A stretch of DNA of 64,000 nucleotides from QHXM01 sp963697975 (GCA_963697975.1 OY969111.1:4216001-4280000); one strand, 5' to 3'; numbered from the stretch's first letter, positions 24,913 to 33,894 are shown. Program-made: numbers and translations. The notes: generated by a model from the sequence alone, not told the origin.

Positions 24913-25857
24913 CTACGCCGTCGCCGGGATTTGTATTTCGCCGCGAGCGTGCAGCTCCGACGGCAGCAGACTGTGATAAATGAATTCATGCAGCGGCGTC
25001 GCTACACCTGACTCTCGACCGAGCCGCACGACCGCGCCATTCCATGCTTCGAGTTCGGAAGGCTTACCATTAGAAATATCTCTTTGCAGCGACGTGGTCG
25101 CGCTCGGGGCCAGAGAGTCCATCAGCCCCATAGACTTTTCAACTATGCCATCTGCCAGAGAAACCTTGCGCGCGCGGGCGACCTCCAGTATTTCCTGCAT
25201 GCCTCTTTCCAGCATCCGGCGGGTTTCGGGTAAGGAGCGGATGACGCCTGCCGTCATGCGACTCACCGCGCCGATTCCGCCATACGGCGCGACGAAGATG
25301 AACTTCTCCCACACGGCTGCCTGAATGTCCGCAGGCACTTCCGCTTTCACGCCCGCGCGCTCGAAAGCCTGTTGAAGACGCAGGGCGCGCTCGCTTTTGT
25401 GGTCGTCCACCTCGCCGAACTTGATGAAGTTGGTTTCGCCAAGACTGAGAATGTGCCCCGGCCCCATGACACGGCTGATCGTTCCACACATACCATTTAG
25501 AACATGCTCTGCGCCGAGCACTGCGGCTAAGTGCGCTGCCGATTCGACGCCGTTTTGCAAAGGCACGACGAACGTTTGCGGAGCAATCATCGGGAGCATA
25601 GCTCGTGCTGCCTCCGGCACCTGCCACGTCTTGACTCCGACCAGCACCGCGTCAACCGCGCCTACTTGCGTTGGATCATCAGTCGCCTCCGAACGAACGA
25701 TGAATTCACCTGACGTTGTTTCAACCCTTAAACCTTGCTCACGAATCGCTCGCAAATGCTCCCCCCGCGCAATGAAGACAACATCCTCTCCGGCACGCGC
25801 CAGATGCGCGCCGAAGTACCCACCCGCGCCGCCTGTCCCGAAGATTGCGATCCGCAT
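24913..25857 (-). CDS. panE: 2-dehydropantoate 2-reductase
   Basis: 314 residues. N-terminal NADP-binding motif IFGTGGAGGYFGAHLARAG (4-22); LVGVKTWQVPEA, VVPLQNGVES with the conserved Gln-Asn-Gly; catalytic Lys region AAVWEKFIFVAPYGG; and SMGLMDSLAPSATTSLQRDI near the C-terminus. It reduces ketopantoate to pantoate in pantothenate/CoA synthesis. No other pan gene is present, so it could serve a related ketoacid, but the motifs fit ApbA/PanE well. Confidence 0.92.
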   Translation of the reverse strand: MRIAIFGTGGAGGYFGAHLARAGEDVVFIARGEHLRAIREQGLRVETTSGEFIVRSEATDDPTQVGAVDAVLVGVKTWQVPEAARAMLPMIAPQTFVVPLQNGVESAAHLAAVLGAEHVLNGMCGTISRVMGPGHILSLGETNFIKFGEVDDHKSERALRLQQAFERAGVKAEVPADIQAAVWEKFIFVAPYGGIGAVSRMTAGVIRSLPETRRMLERGMQEILEVARARKVSLADGIVEKSMGLMDSLAPSATTSLQRDISNGKPSELEAWNGAVVRLGRESGVATPLHEFIYHSLLPSELHARGEIQIPATA

Positions 25858-25899
25858 GAATCTCTCCTCTATCTTCTGCCTGTACGAAATATGTCAATT

Positions 25900-25928
25900 T
25901 TGTATATTCGTCAAGATAATCGTATAAC
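25900..25928 (+). promoter_or_regulatory. Sigma-70 type promoter, predicted leaderless transcript
   Basis: TTGTAT (25900-25905), a 17-nt spacer and TATAAC (25923-25928). The transcript would start about seven bases later, at or next to the ATG at 25936, leaving no room for a ribosome site; none is visible. Confidence 0.5.
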
Positions 25929-25935
25929 ATAGCGG

Positions 25936-26271
25936 ATGAGAAAGACGCATCAGCTTGTATGCCCACTCGCAGATGAAGAAGATTGGACTGCGATTCTTGA
26001 GCCTGCCTTATGTCAAAACGCAGCCGCTGTCGAATGCTTAGCGCACCTTCTATTCACGATTAAGAGAGCAATTGACAGCGGGCCGGAAGGAGCAATGCAG
26101 GCAAGCCAAACGCTACTGAATGGCATTGAGTTAATCTACCTTCACACCAATGCCCACAAAGCTGCGATCAAGCTATATGTGCTTTCATTAGAAGGTAAAT
26201 TAAAGCCGGAAGACGAACCCCTTAATCTCATTAATGCGGCAATTGAAAGAGCTGAAAGTCGCTGGAATTGA
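25936..26271 (+). CDS. Hypothetical protein, small accessory gene
   Basis: 111 residues, mostly helical, no recognised family; contains LAHLLFTIKRAIDSGPEGAM and LYVLSLEGKLKPEDEPLNLI. Codon use is AT-richer than the flanking panE and murA. It begins directly after a promoter and overlaps the next small gene by 4 bp (ATGA), which supports both as a two-gene unit. Function unknown; it could be an immunity or toxin-antitoxin partner, but nothing in the sequence proves that. Confidence 0.62.
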   Translation: MRKTHQLVCPLADEEDWTAILEPALCQNAAAVECLAHLLFTIKRAIDSGPEGAMQASQTLLNGIELIYLHTNAHKAAIKLYVLSLEGKLKPEDEPLNLINAAIERAESRWN

Positions 26272-26297
26272 CCGATGGATGCGGCATGGAGCGGATA

Positions 26298-26483
26298 ATG
26301 ACGACAATAGAATTAGACATCGTCGCTGAACTTGTTAAGACCGCAGAAATTCTCGATGGCCAAAGCGACTTGCTCTGTATTTTTGGTAGCTTTAACGACA
26401 CCTTGCCCGATGAGCAGGTGCTTGCCGAATTAAAGCTATGCAATGAGCTACATGCTATAACCGACAATAAATCTCTTCCATAG
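26298..26483 (+). CDS. Hypothetical small protein
   Basis: 61 residues from ATG 26298, which has GGAG about 8 nt upstream; an earlier start at 26268 would overlap the previous stop as ATGA and add ten residues. Acidic helical protein (TTIELDIVAELVKTAEILDG). Its 3' end overlaps the convergent WYL-like gene by 29 bp. No family recognised. Confidence 0.5.
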   Translation: MTTIELDIVAELVKTAEILDGQSDLLCIFGSFNDTLPDEQVLAELKLCNELHAITDNKSLP

Positions 26484-26748
26484 TTCTGTCATTCGAATTG
26501 TAGCCGGGACGCGCACCGGAGAATGTTTCATCAAGCATTCTGATAAACTCTATTTTCTCAACAGTGTAATTTCTCCAATAGGGTTGGCGCTCTGATTCAG
26601 AGTATCCGCCGACCAGATAAGCGCTGAGCGCATCCTTTCCAGAAGTCTTTCGACCCAAAAGATGAGGTTCGACGACGCGAACTTCAGCGTCGTAGGTAAA
26701 CTGGAGCAATCTTCTTTTCTCGATTGCTTCACAAATGAGTGATCTCAT
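26455..26748 (-). CDS. WYL-like single-domain protein
   Basis: 97 residues resembling a lone WYL-type domain: ICEAIEKRRLLQFTYDAEVR, VEPHLLGRKTSGKDALSAYL, WRNYTVEKIEFIRMLDETF and GYNSNDRTMEEIYCRL. WYL domains bind ligands or nucleic acid ends and are common in defence regulators; stand-alone forms are uncharacterised. No DNA-binding domain is attached. It starts 41 bp downstream of an attC-like site on the same strand, which suggests cassette origin. Confidence 0.75.
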   Translation of the reverse strand: MRSLICEAIEKRRLLQFTYDAEVRVVEPHLLGRKTSGKDALSAYLVGGYSESERQPYWRNYTVEKIEFIRMLDETFSGARPGYNSNDRTMEEIYCRL

Positions 26749-26789
26749 TTTCTTTTCTCCATTTATGGGTTTGAAAACAACGAGTAAGC

Positions 26790-26848
26790 GCCCAACTACT
26801 TACTGAGCCACATTATGCGTGATGATACCATGATGAGGCGTATTAGAC
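26790..26848 (-). mobile_element. attC-like recombination site, copy 2
   Basis: Read on the minus strand, the element opens GTCTAAT (RYYYAAC, one mismatch) and closes GTTGGGC (GTTRRRY, full match), 59 bp in all. Inside, GCC-T-CATCATG and CATAATG-T-GGC form an interrupted hairpin. Its flanks and ends closely match the element at 56317-56371 (TGCCGTCTAA...GGCTYARTAA...TTRGGCG). Confidence 0.5.
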
Positions 26849-26957
26849 GGCATCGTGCGGCTTAAGCACGCTTTCAGCCTCTGACGTTTCAGCGCCTGCG
26901 CTCGTCTTCACTTTTGCCTTTCACCTTTTGCCGGTTTTCATTTAATCTCTTCAGTCT

Positions 26958-28271
26958 ATGGATAAATTTCGGATCACAGGTGGGCGGCCTCTGCGCGGGC
27001 GTGTCCAGATCAGCGGCGCGAAGAATTCGGCGCTGCCGTGTATGGCCGCAGCCCTGCTGACGGCTGAGACCGTCACGCTGCACAATCTGCCTTACGCGCG
27101 CGACATCATCACGCAGCGCCGCCTGCTCGAAGACATCGGCGCGACCGTGCTCACGCCGGAACTGCGCACGCACAAGATCACAGCCGACCACATAGAGCTT
27201 TTTGAAGCGCCCTATGAACTCGTCAAGACCATGCGCGCCTCGGTTCTCGCTCTGGGGCCGCTGCTCGCGCGTTTCGGTAAAGCACGGGTTTCTTTGCCGG
27301 GCGGGTGCGCCATCGGCACGCGCCCGATTGATCTGCATCTGGCGGGCTTTCAATATCTCGGCGCGGAAGTCGGCCTTGAGTCGGGCGATGTCGTGGCGCG
27401 TGCGCCCTCGCGTGGCCGCTTGCGTGGCGGCGAGGTTCATTTCGATAAAGTCACGGTGACGGGCACTGAAAACCTGATGATGGCCGCATCGCTCGCCGAA
27501 GGTAAGACTACATTATACAACGCGGCGCGCGAACCGGAGATAGTTGACCTCGCGGAGCTTTTGAACAAGATGGGCGCGCGTGTGCGCGGCGCGGGCACGC
27601 CGAATATTGAGATCGAAGGTGTGGAGTCGCTCGGCGGCGCAGAGCATACGATTATCCCTGATCGCATCGAGACGGGAACGTTTATGATCGCCGCCGCCAT
27701 CACCAATGGCGAGTTGGAGATTAAGGGCTGTCGCCCGGAGCATTCGGCGATAGTCATCAGTAAACTGCGCGAAGTCGGGGTTGAGATCGAAGAGTTGAAC
27801 CAGAGCACTCTGCGTGTGCGTTGCTGCGAAGGAGGCTTGACGGGAAGCGATGTCACGACCGAGCCGCATCCGCGTTTTCCGACAGACATGCAGGCGCAGT
27901 ACATGGCTTTGATGACGCAGGCCAAGGGGCGCTCCGTGATTACGGAAACCATCTTCGAGAATCGCTTCATGCACGCTTCGGAGATGCAACGCATGGGCGC
28001 GCACATCCAGATCGAAGGCAGCACGGCGACGGTCGAAGGGGTGACGCCTTTGACGGGCGCGCGTGTTCAGGCTTCAGACCTGCGCGCCTCCGCCTCGCTC
28101 GTCCTCGCCGGATTAGCGGCTTCAGGCGAAACCCTCATTGATCGCGTCTATCACATTGATCGCGGCTATGAAAAGATTGAAGACAAGCTGCTCGCCCTCG
28201 GCGCAGACATCGAGCGCATACGGGATTCCGTCACAGGGCCGCTGCATAAAGCAGTGACAGGTGACGAGTGA
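26958..28271 (+). CDS. murA: UDP-N-acetylglucosamine 1-carboxyvinyltransferase
   Basis: 437 residues. N-terminal KFRITGGRPLRGRVQISGAKN with the UDP-GlcNAc Lys22/Asn23, catalytic Cys117 in LPGGCAIGTRPIDLH (so fosfomycin-type sensitivity is expected) and ENRFMHASEMQRMGA near the C-terminus. It makes the first committed step of peptidoglycan synthesis. The last about 15 residues (DSVTGPLHKAVTGDE) exceed the family end and run into a gtgacgagtgac repeat. No clear ribosome site precedes ATG 26958. Confidence 0.97.
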   Translation: MDKFRITGGRPLRGRVQISGAKNSALPCMAAALLTAETVTLHNLPYARDIITQRRLLEDIGATVLTPELRTHKITADHIELFEAPYELVKTMRASVLALGPLLARFGKARVSLPGGCAIGTRPIDLHLAGFQYLGAEVGLESGDVVARAPSRGRLRGGEVHFDKVTVTGTENLMMAASLAEGKTTLYNAAREPEIVDLAELLNKMGARVRGAGTPNIEIEGVESLGGAEHTIIPDRIETGTFMIAAAITNGELEIKGCRPEHSAIVISKLREVGVEIEELNQSTLRVRCCEGGLTGSDVTTEPHPRFPTDMQAQYMALMTQAKGRSVITETIFENRFMHASEMQRMGAHIQIEGSTATVEGVTPLTGARVQASDLRASASLVLAGLAASGETLIDRVYHIDRGYEKIEDKLLALGADIERIRDSVTGPLHKAVTGDE

Positions 28272-28338
28272 CAAGTGACGAGAAAAGATATATTGTTCTC
28301 GGCGTTCGTGGTTTTAACTCGTCACTCGTCACTTGTCT
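28253..28338. repeat. gtgacgagtgac inverted repeat between murA and the HIT gene
   Basis: Left arm 28253-28281 (gtgacaggtgacgagtgaca) and right arm 28314-28338 (ctcgtcactcgtcacttgtc). The left arm encodes the final codons of murA. Related words lie at 18060-18083. Confidence 0.8.
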
Positions 28339-28353
28339 CTTGCCACTATTTTT

Positions 28354-28695
28354 ATGGATTGTCTCTTTTGCAGCATCGTTAAGGGTGAGACTCCCGCCGA
28401 CACTATTTATCAGGACGAGCGCTCTCTTGCGTTTCGTGACATCAACCCGCAAGCGCCCGTCCACGTGCTGGTCGTCCCGCGCGATCACATAGAATCATTG
28501 GACGACGCTTCGCAGAAGGATGAAGCGTTGCTCGGCCATCTGCTGCGCGTCGCGGCGCGCGTGGCCAATGAGCAGGGACTTTCCGAGAGCGGCTATCGCA
28601 CAGTCATCAACACGGGCGCAGGCGCAGGCCAGTCCGTCTTTCACCTGCACGTTCACGTGCTCGGCGGGCGTTCATTAAATTGGCCGCCGGGGTAG
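28354..28695 (+). CDS. HIT-family protein (HinT-like)
   Basis: 113 residues from ATG 28354; the frame is open further upstream, but MDCLFCSIVKGE is the usual HinT start. It has the zinc-type N-terminus CxxC, PVHVLVVPRDHIESL and the catalytic triad motif HLHVHVLGGR. HinT proteins hydrolyse adenosine phosphoramidates. No ribosome site is seen, because the upstream DNA is a gtgacgagtgac repeat. Gene end is convergent with the NACHT gene. Confidence 0.93.
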   Translation: MDCLFCSIVKGETPADTIYQDERSLAFRDINPQAPVHVLVVPRDHIESLDDASQKDEALLGHLLRVAARVANEQGLSESGYRTVINTGAGAGQSVFHLHVHVLGGRSLNWPPG

Positions 28696-28821
28696 GAAAA
28701 GGCAGGATTTGAGGAGCGCGAGTCGTGTGACCCTTGGCCCCTAAGGGTTACGTCACCCTGTTGCCTGAATAAGCGGTCAAATGACGCTTCGATTTCGCCG
28801 CGAGTCACTCGAATCGTGAGC

Positions 28822-31800
28822 TTACCTGTCCAGACCAATCCATCCTTCTTCCAGTCTCGCCAGCAAGGTGCTGGCCCTATCATTCTCAAAATTAGGAATC
28901 CTGCCGTTGGGCCACGCGCCCGTGGGTTTCAGTCTCACGCTCTGCAAGAATCTGGCGAACTTTAGCCTCCAAAAACCGGTTCGGAATTCGTTGAAGGCTT
29001 CACCTATCTGTCTCCGCTCGGGAAAGGCTTTCCTGACAAGGGACCTGTAACTCATATAATCCATCAGCCAGTTCTTAATATAAATGACAGTATTGAAAAG
29101 CCCGCGGATTACGATAACTATTAGGGAGATTAACATGCCAGCACCCATCATGACGGCTGGAATAACCCCTAAGATAGTAACAACGTTGGGAACCGTGACA
29201 CTAGCGATATAGTAAATGCCGGCCAAAATGGCTAAGACAAGAACGTAAGATATAAACGACTTCAGTCCCCGAAAAACTTTCCTGGCGTCTAATCTAAATG
29301 TGGATATTGTGTTCGATATAAATAGGAGTATGAGATACCAGGGGACGGTGAAGATGAATACAAACAAAAGGAGAGGGATTAGTACGTTCGTGCTAGTGGG
29401 TAATAGGTTTACATAAAGTATGGGCTTGAGGTAAGACGGCAGGTGTTCATACTTGACTACGCCCCCGAGCAAACTTAACCCCGCCACCAGAGTAAGCGGG
29501 AACAAAAACTGGGAGGAGGATATAGAAGCATTGGTGGCTCCTCGCTTGAAGAAATATGGAGCCAGCTTAGTGATTAAGTATGAGCCCAGGAAAACCAGAA
29601 ACATAAAGGGGACGAACAACCCGATTATTAAAGATGCGGCAAGAGTGCTGTAAGAAATAATTACCTGCCAGATGCAAATTCGTTTTACATTCTGAAATGC
29701 GTTCGAAAGACTGAATGAGAAAATGATCTCTTTGGGACGCTTGATAAAGCTCACCCGGTCAATCATCTCGATGTACATGTTAATCCTTCTCTCCAAAGCG
29801 GCGCTCAACTTTGGGAGGTAGCGACAGGACTTCAAAGCGGTTTCGGTAATCCAGGCGTTGCCGATGTCCAGGGCTTTGACCAGGATTGAATCCATGTCCG
29901 CCTCCTTCAATAGTCCAACCGCTTCCACGGCTATCTTCTTAGAGATCAAGTCGCCTGCCATTGCAACCTGCTCTTCGATGTACGTCCCCAGTTCGTCGCG
30001 AAAACTACTAACGCCTTCCAAGCGAGTGCGGAAGGCGTCGTTGAGAAAACGCAGGCAGTGAACTGACCGCAAGTACTGTGGGTCACTCACGCCGATATTC
30101 TTGTCCCTAATCTTGCGGACTTCGGACCAGCAGTACTCTGCAATTTCGCGGGCCTGACCTTCTTCGGCGATCTCACAATACAAGACGAGGGCGTCACGCC
30201 ATCTGGAGTCAGTGGGGATGGCGTCTTTCGGAACCCTGCCCGGAAACGCCTTTAACTTTTTCACGACGAAGTATTCGTTAAAGCGACGGTGCACGAAGCT
30301 GAATCTTTGATTATCCCCTCCACCCAACCTGCCCAGTCGGGCGTATTTCAGAATGTCAATCACTTCCCGCACCGCGTGGTTCGGAAGTTTCGCAGATAAA
30401 TCCTGTACCGGGGCTTCGAGGCCGAACGTTTCGGTGGTCAGCATCACGTCGGCGATCTCCGTCGCGCAGTCGAGAACCTCCCGCTCGGTCAGGCCCTTGG
30501 ATTTAATCTTCTCGTCGCACAGGACGAGCCTGCGTTGAATGTAGCTCGAATAAAGTTCCGCTTGGTTCGGCGGGAGCATGTTGTTGTGCTCCTTGGCATA
30601 GCTTGAGATCAGCGCGGCGGTGAAGGGGTTCCTGGCAATGGGAACGAATTCGAGCCGTTCGTTGAAGAGGAGATTTAACAGAGATTCATCAAAAAAGAGC
30701 GATTTCTTGAGAGTCTCCACGATTTTGGACTCGGTGAAGGGGCGAATCTCCAAGGTCGTCTTAGCGGCAAACGCGTCGGTCGGCCGCCTGAAAATCCTGG
30801 AAGCTAGAATGCCTCTCGACTCGTGAGCGCCAGCGAGAAACTTGTAGATTACGCCCGACAGCGCCTCTATCAGCCAGGAACCTTCCGACACGTCAAGAAC
30901 GGCGGGAATCTCGTCGAAGGAATCAAGGACGATAAAGAGTCTGCCGTTTTCAAACATCTTCTTAAAGTACTTGTCAAGAAACTCGTTAGCGAAGACATCC
31001 CCGCGCCCCCTGAGGTTATTTAAGACGAAGTCGTAAAGTGCATCGGCGGTCGGTGGGCTATCCTCGGTCCACTGATAATGAGTCTCCCACTCCCGTAGGT
31101 TGACGTAAATGGGCAGTTTGCCGGTCGCCTCCACCTCACCGAGCAAATCCCTGCAAAGTTTCCTGAGCGCCACACTCTTACCCGATCCGGGATCGCCCAG
31201 GACTAAAAAGGCGCGGCTCTTGTGATCCGAGCGGATCGCGCTCAGAAGGTCTGTGAGCTTTCTCAGCCTCCTGAACCCCGACTGAACTTCGACTTCGGCG
31301 TCTAGGGGCGTGAAAGCCTCGGCGCTCCAATTGGTTTCCCGGTCAATCTTGTTGAGGTCATCCAGCAGGATGCCAGCGTATGATTTAAGGTGATGCTTGT
31401 AGCCCTTCTCCGGAAATTCCTTATCAATCGGCGTCGGGTGTTCCTTCATCGCCGTCTTGTCCCGCGCGAAATAATTCACGATCAGAATTACCAACACCAG
31501 GAACACCAGGGCCACTATGGAAGGTGAGTCCGATGGGAGAACATCTTTCAGGAACGTGTATTTTTCATAAAGCGGGGCCATCAGCGAGTCAATGTACGGA
31601 CGCCACTTGTGTATAGCGCCGATAGCCAGGACCGCCACGCCGAGGGAGGCCAAGCCGACTTTAGACTTGCCTCCGCCCTCTGGCGTCCATACCTCTTTTG
31701 TGAGATGCAGTATCGAAAGTATCGCCGGGACTACAATCACGGCGGTGGCTGCGAAACCTCCCAACCATAAAGAGAGCAGGATTGCACAGACCGCGAATAT

Positions 31801-31866
31801 GAAAATGAGGAGAAATAACTTTAGCCTGGTGAATTCGGCAAAGAAATCTTTGAAGAGGATACGCAT
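28822..31866 (-). CDS. NACHT-domain ATPase with N- and C-terminal membrane segments
   Basis: 1,014 residues. Membrane helices at about 15-55, 70-85 and 115-132; then a NACHT/STAND ATPase: P-loop LVLGDPGSGKS (221-231), Walker B LFIVLDSFDEI (310-320), LASRIFRRPTD as sensor region and a winged-helix-like part (RFSFVHRRFNEYF). A helical region follows (about 540-710), then six or so membrane helices (about 735-930) and a soluble tail. Bacterial NACHT proteins include antiphage sensors (bNACHT). Membrane-bound forms could act by harming the membrane, but this is inference. One line within the gene counts 40% GC against 57% in uvrA, so transfer is likely. No partner gene adjoins. Confidence 0.88.
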   Translation of the reverse strand: MRILFKDFFAEFTRLKLFLLIFIFAVCAILLSLWLGGFAATAVIVVPAILSILHLTKEVWTPEGGGKSKVGLASLGVAVLAIGAIHKWRPYIDSLMAPLYEKYTFLKDVLPSDSPSIVALVFLVLVILIVNYFARDKTAMKEHPTPIDKEFPEKGYKHHLKSYAGILLDDLNKIDRETNWSAEAFTPLDAEVEVQSGFRRLRKLTDLLSAIRSDHKSRAFLVLGDPGSGKSVALRKLCRDLLGEVEATGKLPIYVNLREWETHYQWTEDSPPTADALYDFVLNNLRGRGDVFANEFLDKYFKKMFENGRLFIVLDSFDEIPAVLDVSEGSWLIEALSGVIYKFLAGAHESRGILASRIFRRPTDAFAAKTTLEIRPFTESKIVETLKKSLFFDESLLNLLFNERLEFVPIARNPFTAALISSYAKEHNNMLPPNQAELYSSYIQRRLVLCDEKIKSKGLTEREVLDCATEIADVMLTTETFGLEAPVQDLSAKLPNHAVREVIDILKYARLGRLGGGDNQRFSFVHRRFNEYFVVKKLKAFPGRVPKDAIPTDSRWRDALVLYCEIAEEGQAREIAEYCWSEVRKIRDKNIGVSDPQYLRSVHCLRFLNDAFRTRLEGVSSFRDELGTYIEEQVAMAGDLISKKIAVEAVGLLKEADMDSILVKALDIGNAWITETALKSCRYLPKLSAALERRINMYIEMIDRVSFIKRPKEIIFSFSLSNAFQNVKRICIWQVIISYSTLAASLIIGLFVPFMFLVFLGSYLITKLAPYFFKRGATNASISSSQFLFPLTLVAGLSLLGGVVKYEHLPSYLKPILYVNLLPTSTNVLIPLLLFVFIFTVPWYLILLFISNTISTFRLDARKVFRGLKSFISYVLVLAILAGIYYIASVTVPNVVTILGVIPAVMMGAGMLISLIVIVIRGLFNTVIYIKNWLMDYMSYRSLVRKAFPERRQIGEAFNEFRTGFWRLKFARFLQSVRLKPTGAWPNGRIPNFENDRASTLLARLEEGWIGLDR

Positions 31867-32278
31867 AGACTTGAGTCAGTAAAAGGAAGCGCGCGGACTT
31901 AGTCTTAATGCCTACCGAAGCTAAATCTAATGATTACTTCAAACCTGGAATAGAGCATTACATCTTCGGCAGGATTGTGAGCAATAAAGCGCGAGCAAGA
32001 TATGCACGCTTGGGATGATTGTCAAGATTTTCGAAGGGACTTAACTTCGGATAAATTAGAACCTCAAGGATTGTCGCTATTGGTGAGAGATTAGTCTGAC
32101 CTATCTGGCATGTGCCAAAGAATTGAGGCGGTAGGGCATGGACAGGGACGCCTCTTCCTTCAAGAAAAAGTGAATGTGTCATCGGAGTAGCGGTGTTAGC
32201 AGGCGGGACAGCTTTTCACTGACCCATCATTCTGCGCGGAGAGAAAGTAACATCAACATCATTGCCGTCGAACAATTG
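31867..32278. other. 412-bp gap upstream of the NACHT gene
   Basis: AT-richer than the surroundings, like the NACHT gene. It contains a 74-codon open frame on the minus strand (31958-32182), with no recognisable family and no clear ribosome site, which I do not call. No repeat, tRNA or terminator is obvious. Confidence 0.5.
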
Positions 32279-32509
32279 CTACACCGATGAAACAACACCC
32301 GCCGCTTTAGCTGTCAGCCCCGTGTTGTTGGTGGAATCCACCAGCTTTTTCTCGACTTCGTCAGCGTGCCTCTTGGCTTCCATCATCAATTCGAGCAGGC
32401 GATAGCAGGTCTCGCGCGAGCCGGTGCAGACGGGTTCGTCCGCTTCGTTGTGCAGGACGTAGACGTGGCCATGAGCGTCAAACGGGAAAACCATCGGTTT
32501 TGTGCCCAT
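32279..32509 (-). CDS. Hypothetical small protein
   Basis: 76 residues from ATG 32509, chosen because AGGTGG lies about 7-10 nt upstream; a GTG at 32518 would add three residues. Sequence MVFPFDAHGHVYVLHNEADE, then TCYRLLELMMEAKRHADEVEKK forms a helix. No known family. Leftward, between the NACHT gene and the AI-2E transporter. Confidence 0.55.
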   Translation of the reverse strand: MGTKPMVFPFDAHGHVYVLHNEADEPVCTGSRETCYRLLELMMEAKRHADEVEKKLVDSTNNTGLTAKAAGVVSSV

Positions 32510-32640
32510 CACAGCCACCTTTCATGCGAGACCGCAAAAAGCCTTTGATTAAGACAGGCGAGGCGCGAAGCGTTAAGTCTGTACTGACCCTTTTGGAGAG
32601 TTGGACAATATCCGAGCGGCGGGCGGTGAGTCAATAGTTT

Positions 32641-33774
32641 TCAGTCAGCGACGCGGGCTGCTTCCGTTCGCGCCTTCACGCCCTCGTTTTCGGCCTGCTG
32701 CTTAACCTCTTCCTTGAGCAGCGAAGTCTCATAGCGCACGTCGCCGAACAAGGTGTCTGCGACCGCCTTCACAAAGCCTAAGATGGCTGGCCCCAGCACG
32801 ACGCCCGCGACGCCGAAGACATAAACGCCTGCCACCAAGGCGACAAGCATCCAGTAGAAATTGAAACGCTGCGCGCTCGCGCTCGCCAGTTTGGGCCTGA
32901 GCAGGAGCGACGAGCCGAGCGTCATGGCGATGCCGATGGCGAGATAAATTCCGGCGGCTACGGGGTCGTTGCGAAAAACGAAAAGATAGACCGAGATGGG
33001 AACGTAGACAGCCCACTCGCCGAGCAGCGGAAAGAAGCCTATCAGGAACGTCACCAATCCGAGCACGACCGCGAGCGGCACGCCGAAGATGAAATTGAGA
33101 ATGATGATGACGAGCGCCTTGAGCGATTGATCTATGAAGACTGCGCGCAAAGCTCCGCGCAAGGCTCCGCCGACGTTGACCGCCAGCTTCTCGTAAAACG
33201 GCAGATACTCGCCGGGCACACGCACCTTGATGTAAGACACAATGCGGATGCGATGCGTCAGGACATAATAGATAGTGAAGAAAAAGAGCGAGAGCGAAGC
33301 GAGCAGGAGCGCGGCCTGTTCGCGCAATCCTTTAATGATCTCCGCCGAGCGCGTCAGACCTTCCGTCACCGCCGATTGGAGGCCGACACGCGCGCCTTCG
33401 CGCTCGACGGGCAGATGTTGCGAGAGAGAATCGCTGATCGAGTTGATGATTTCATCGCGCCGCTCGAAGAAGCGATTCGAGTAGTTGGAAAGCTCGTGCC
33501 ATGAGTAAGACGTGAGCGCGACCAGCGGAATGACGATGAGCGCGATGGTGACGAGGGCGCTTCCGGCGCGACGGCGCAGGCGCGTTTCGAGCCACTCCTG
33601 TACGGGCAGAAGGTAGACGCCCGCGACAATTCCGAGCAGCAGCGCCACCAGCACCTTGCCGATGAGCAGGAAGAAAAGAACGATGGCGAGCAGCAGGGCT
33701 GCGCCGTAAACGAGGATGCGCTTGGCATCTCCCACCGTCAACTCGCTCAGCCGCTTTGAATCGTCGTCTGCCAT
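32641..33774 (-). CDS. AI-2E family transporter (PerM-like)
   Basis: 377 residues with about eight membrane helices in the family layout: two helices near the N-terminus (LLLAIVLFFLLIGKVLVALL), a soluble loop (about 95-150), then the conserved C-terminal block (FGVPLAVVLGLVTFLIGFFPLLGEWAVYVP; LLLRPKLASASAQRFNFYWM; GVLGPAILGFVKAV-type segment near 335). Members export small molecules, AI-2 or sodium; the substrate is not predictable. It has an extra charged C-terminal tail of about 35 residues. Confidence 0.92.
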   Translation of the reverse strand: MADDDSKRLSELTVGDAKRILVYGAALLLAIVLFFLLIGKVLVALLLGIVAGVYLLPVQEWLETRLRRRAGSALVTIALIVIPLVALTSYSWHELSNYSNRFFERRDEIINSISDSLSQHLPVEREGARVGLQSAVTEGLTRSAEIIKGLREQAALLLASLSLFFFTIYYVLTHRIRIVSYIKVRVPGEYLPFYEKLAVNVGGALRGALRAVFIDQSLKALVIIILNFIFGVPLAVVLGLVTFLIGFFPLLGEWAVYVPISVYLFVFRNDPVAAGIYLAIGIAMTLGSSLLLRPKLASASAQRFNFYWMLVALVAGVYVFGVAGVVLGPAILGFVKAVADTLFGDVRYETSLLKEEVKQQAENEGVKARTEAARVAD

Positions 33775-33849
33775 AACCTTTCGGCTAATCTAGCACAGAA
33801 CATTTCACAGCCTTAATGTGCGGGCGTCACAACAGTCTCGCGCTCTCAA

Positions 33850-33894
33850 AAGAAAAGGCAGGTCTCGATCCGCTAGAGACCGAGACCTGCCTTT
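33850..33894 (-). terminator. Rho-independent terminator of the giant secreted protein gene
   Basis: AAAGGCAGGTCTCG (33854-33867) pairs with CGAGACCTGCCTTT (33881-33894), a perfect 14-bp stem with a 13-nt loop. On the minus strand it is followed by CTTTTCTTTT. It lies 29 bp after the stop codon at 33923. Confidence 0.92.

Noticed and set aside
31958..32182. 74-codon open frame upstream of the NACHT gene
   Set aside because: No recognisable family, no clear ribosome site and ordinary length for chance in this gap.
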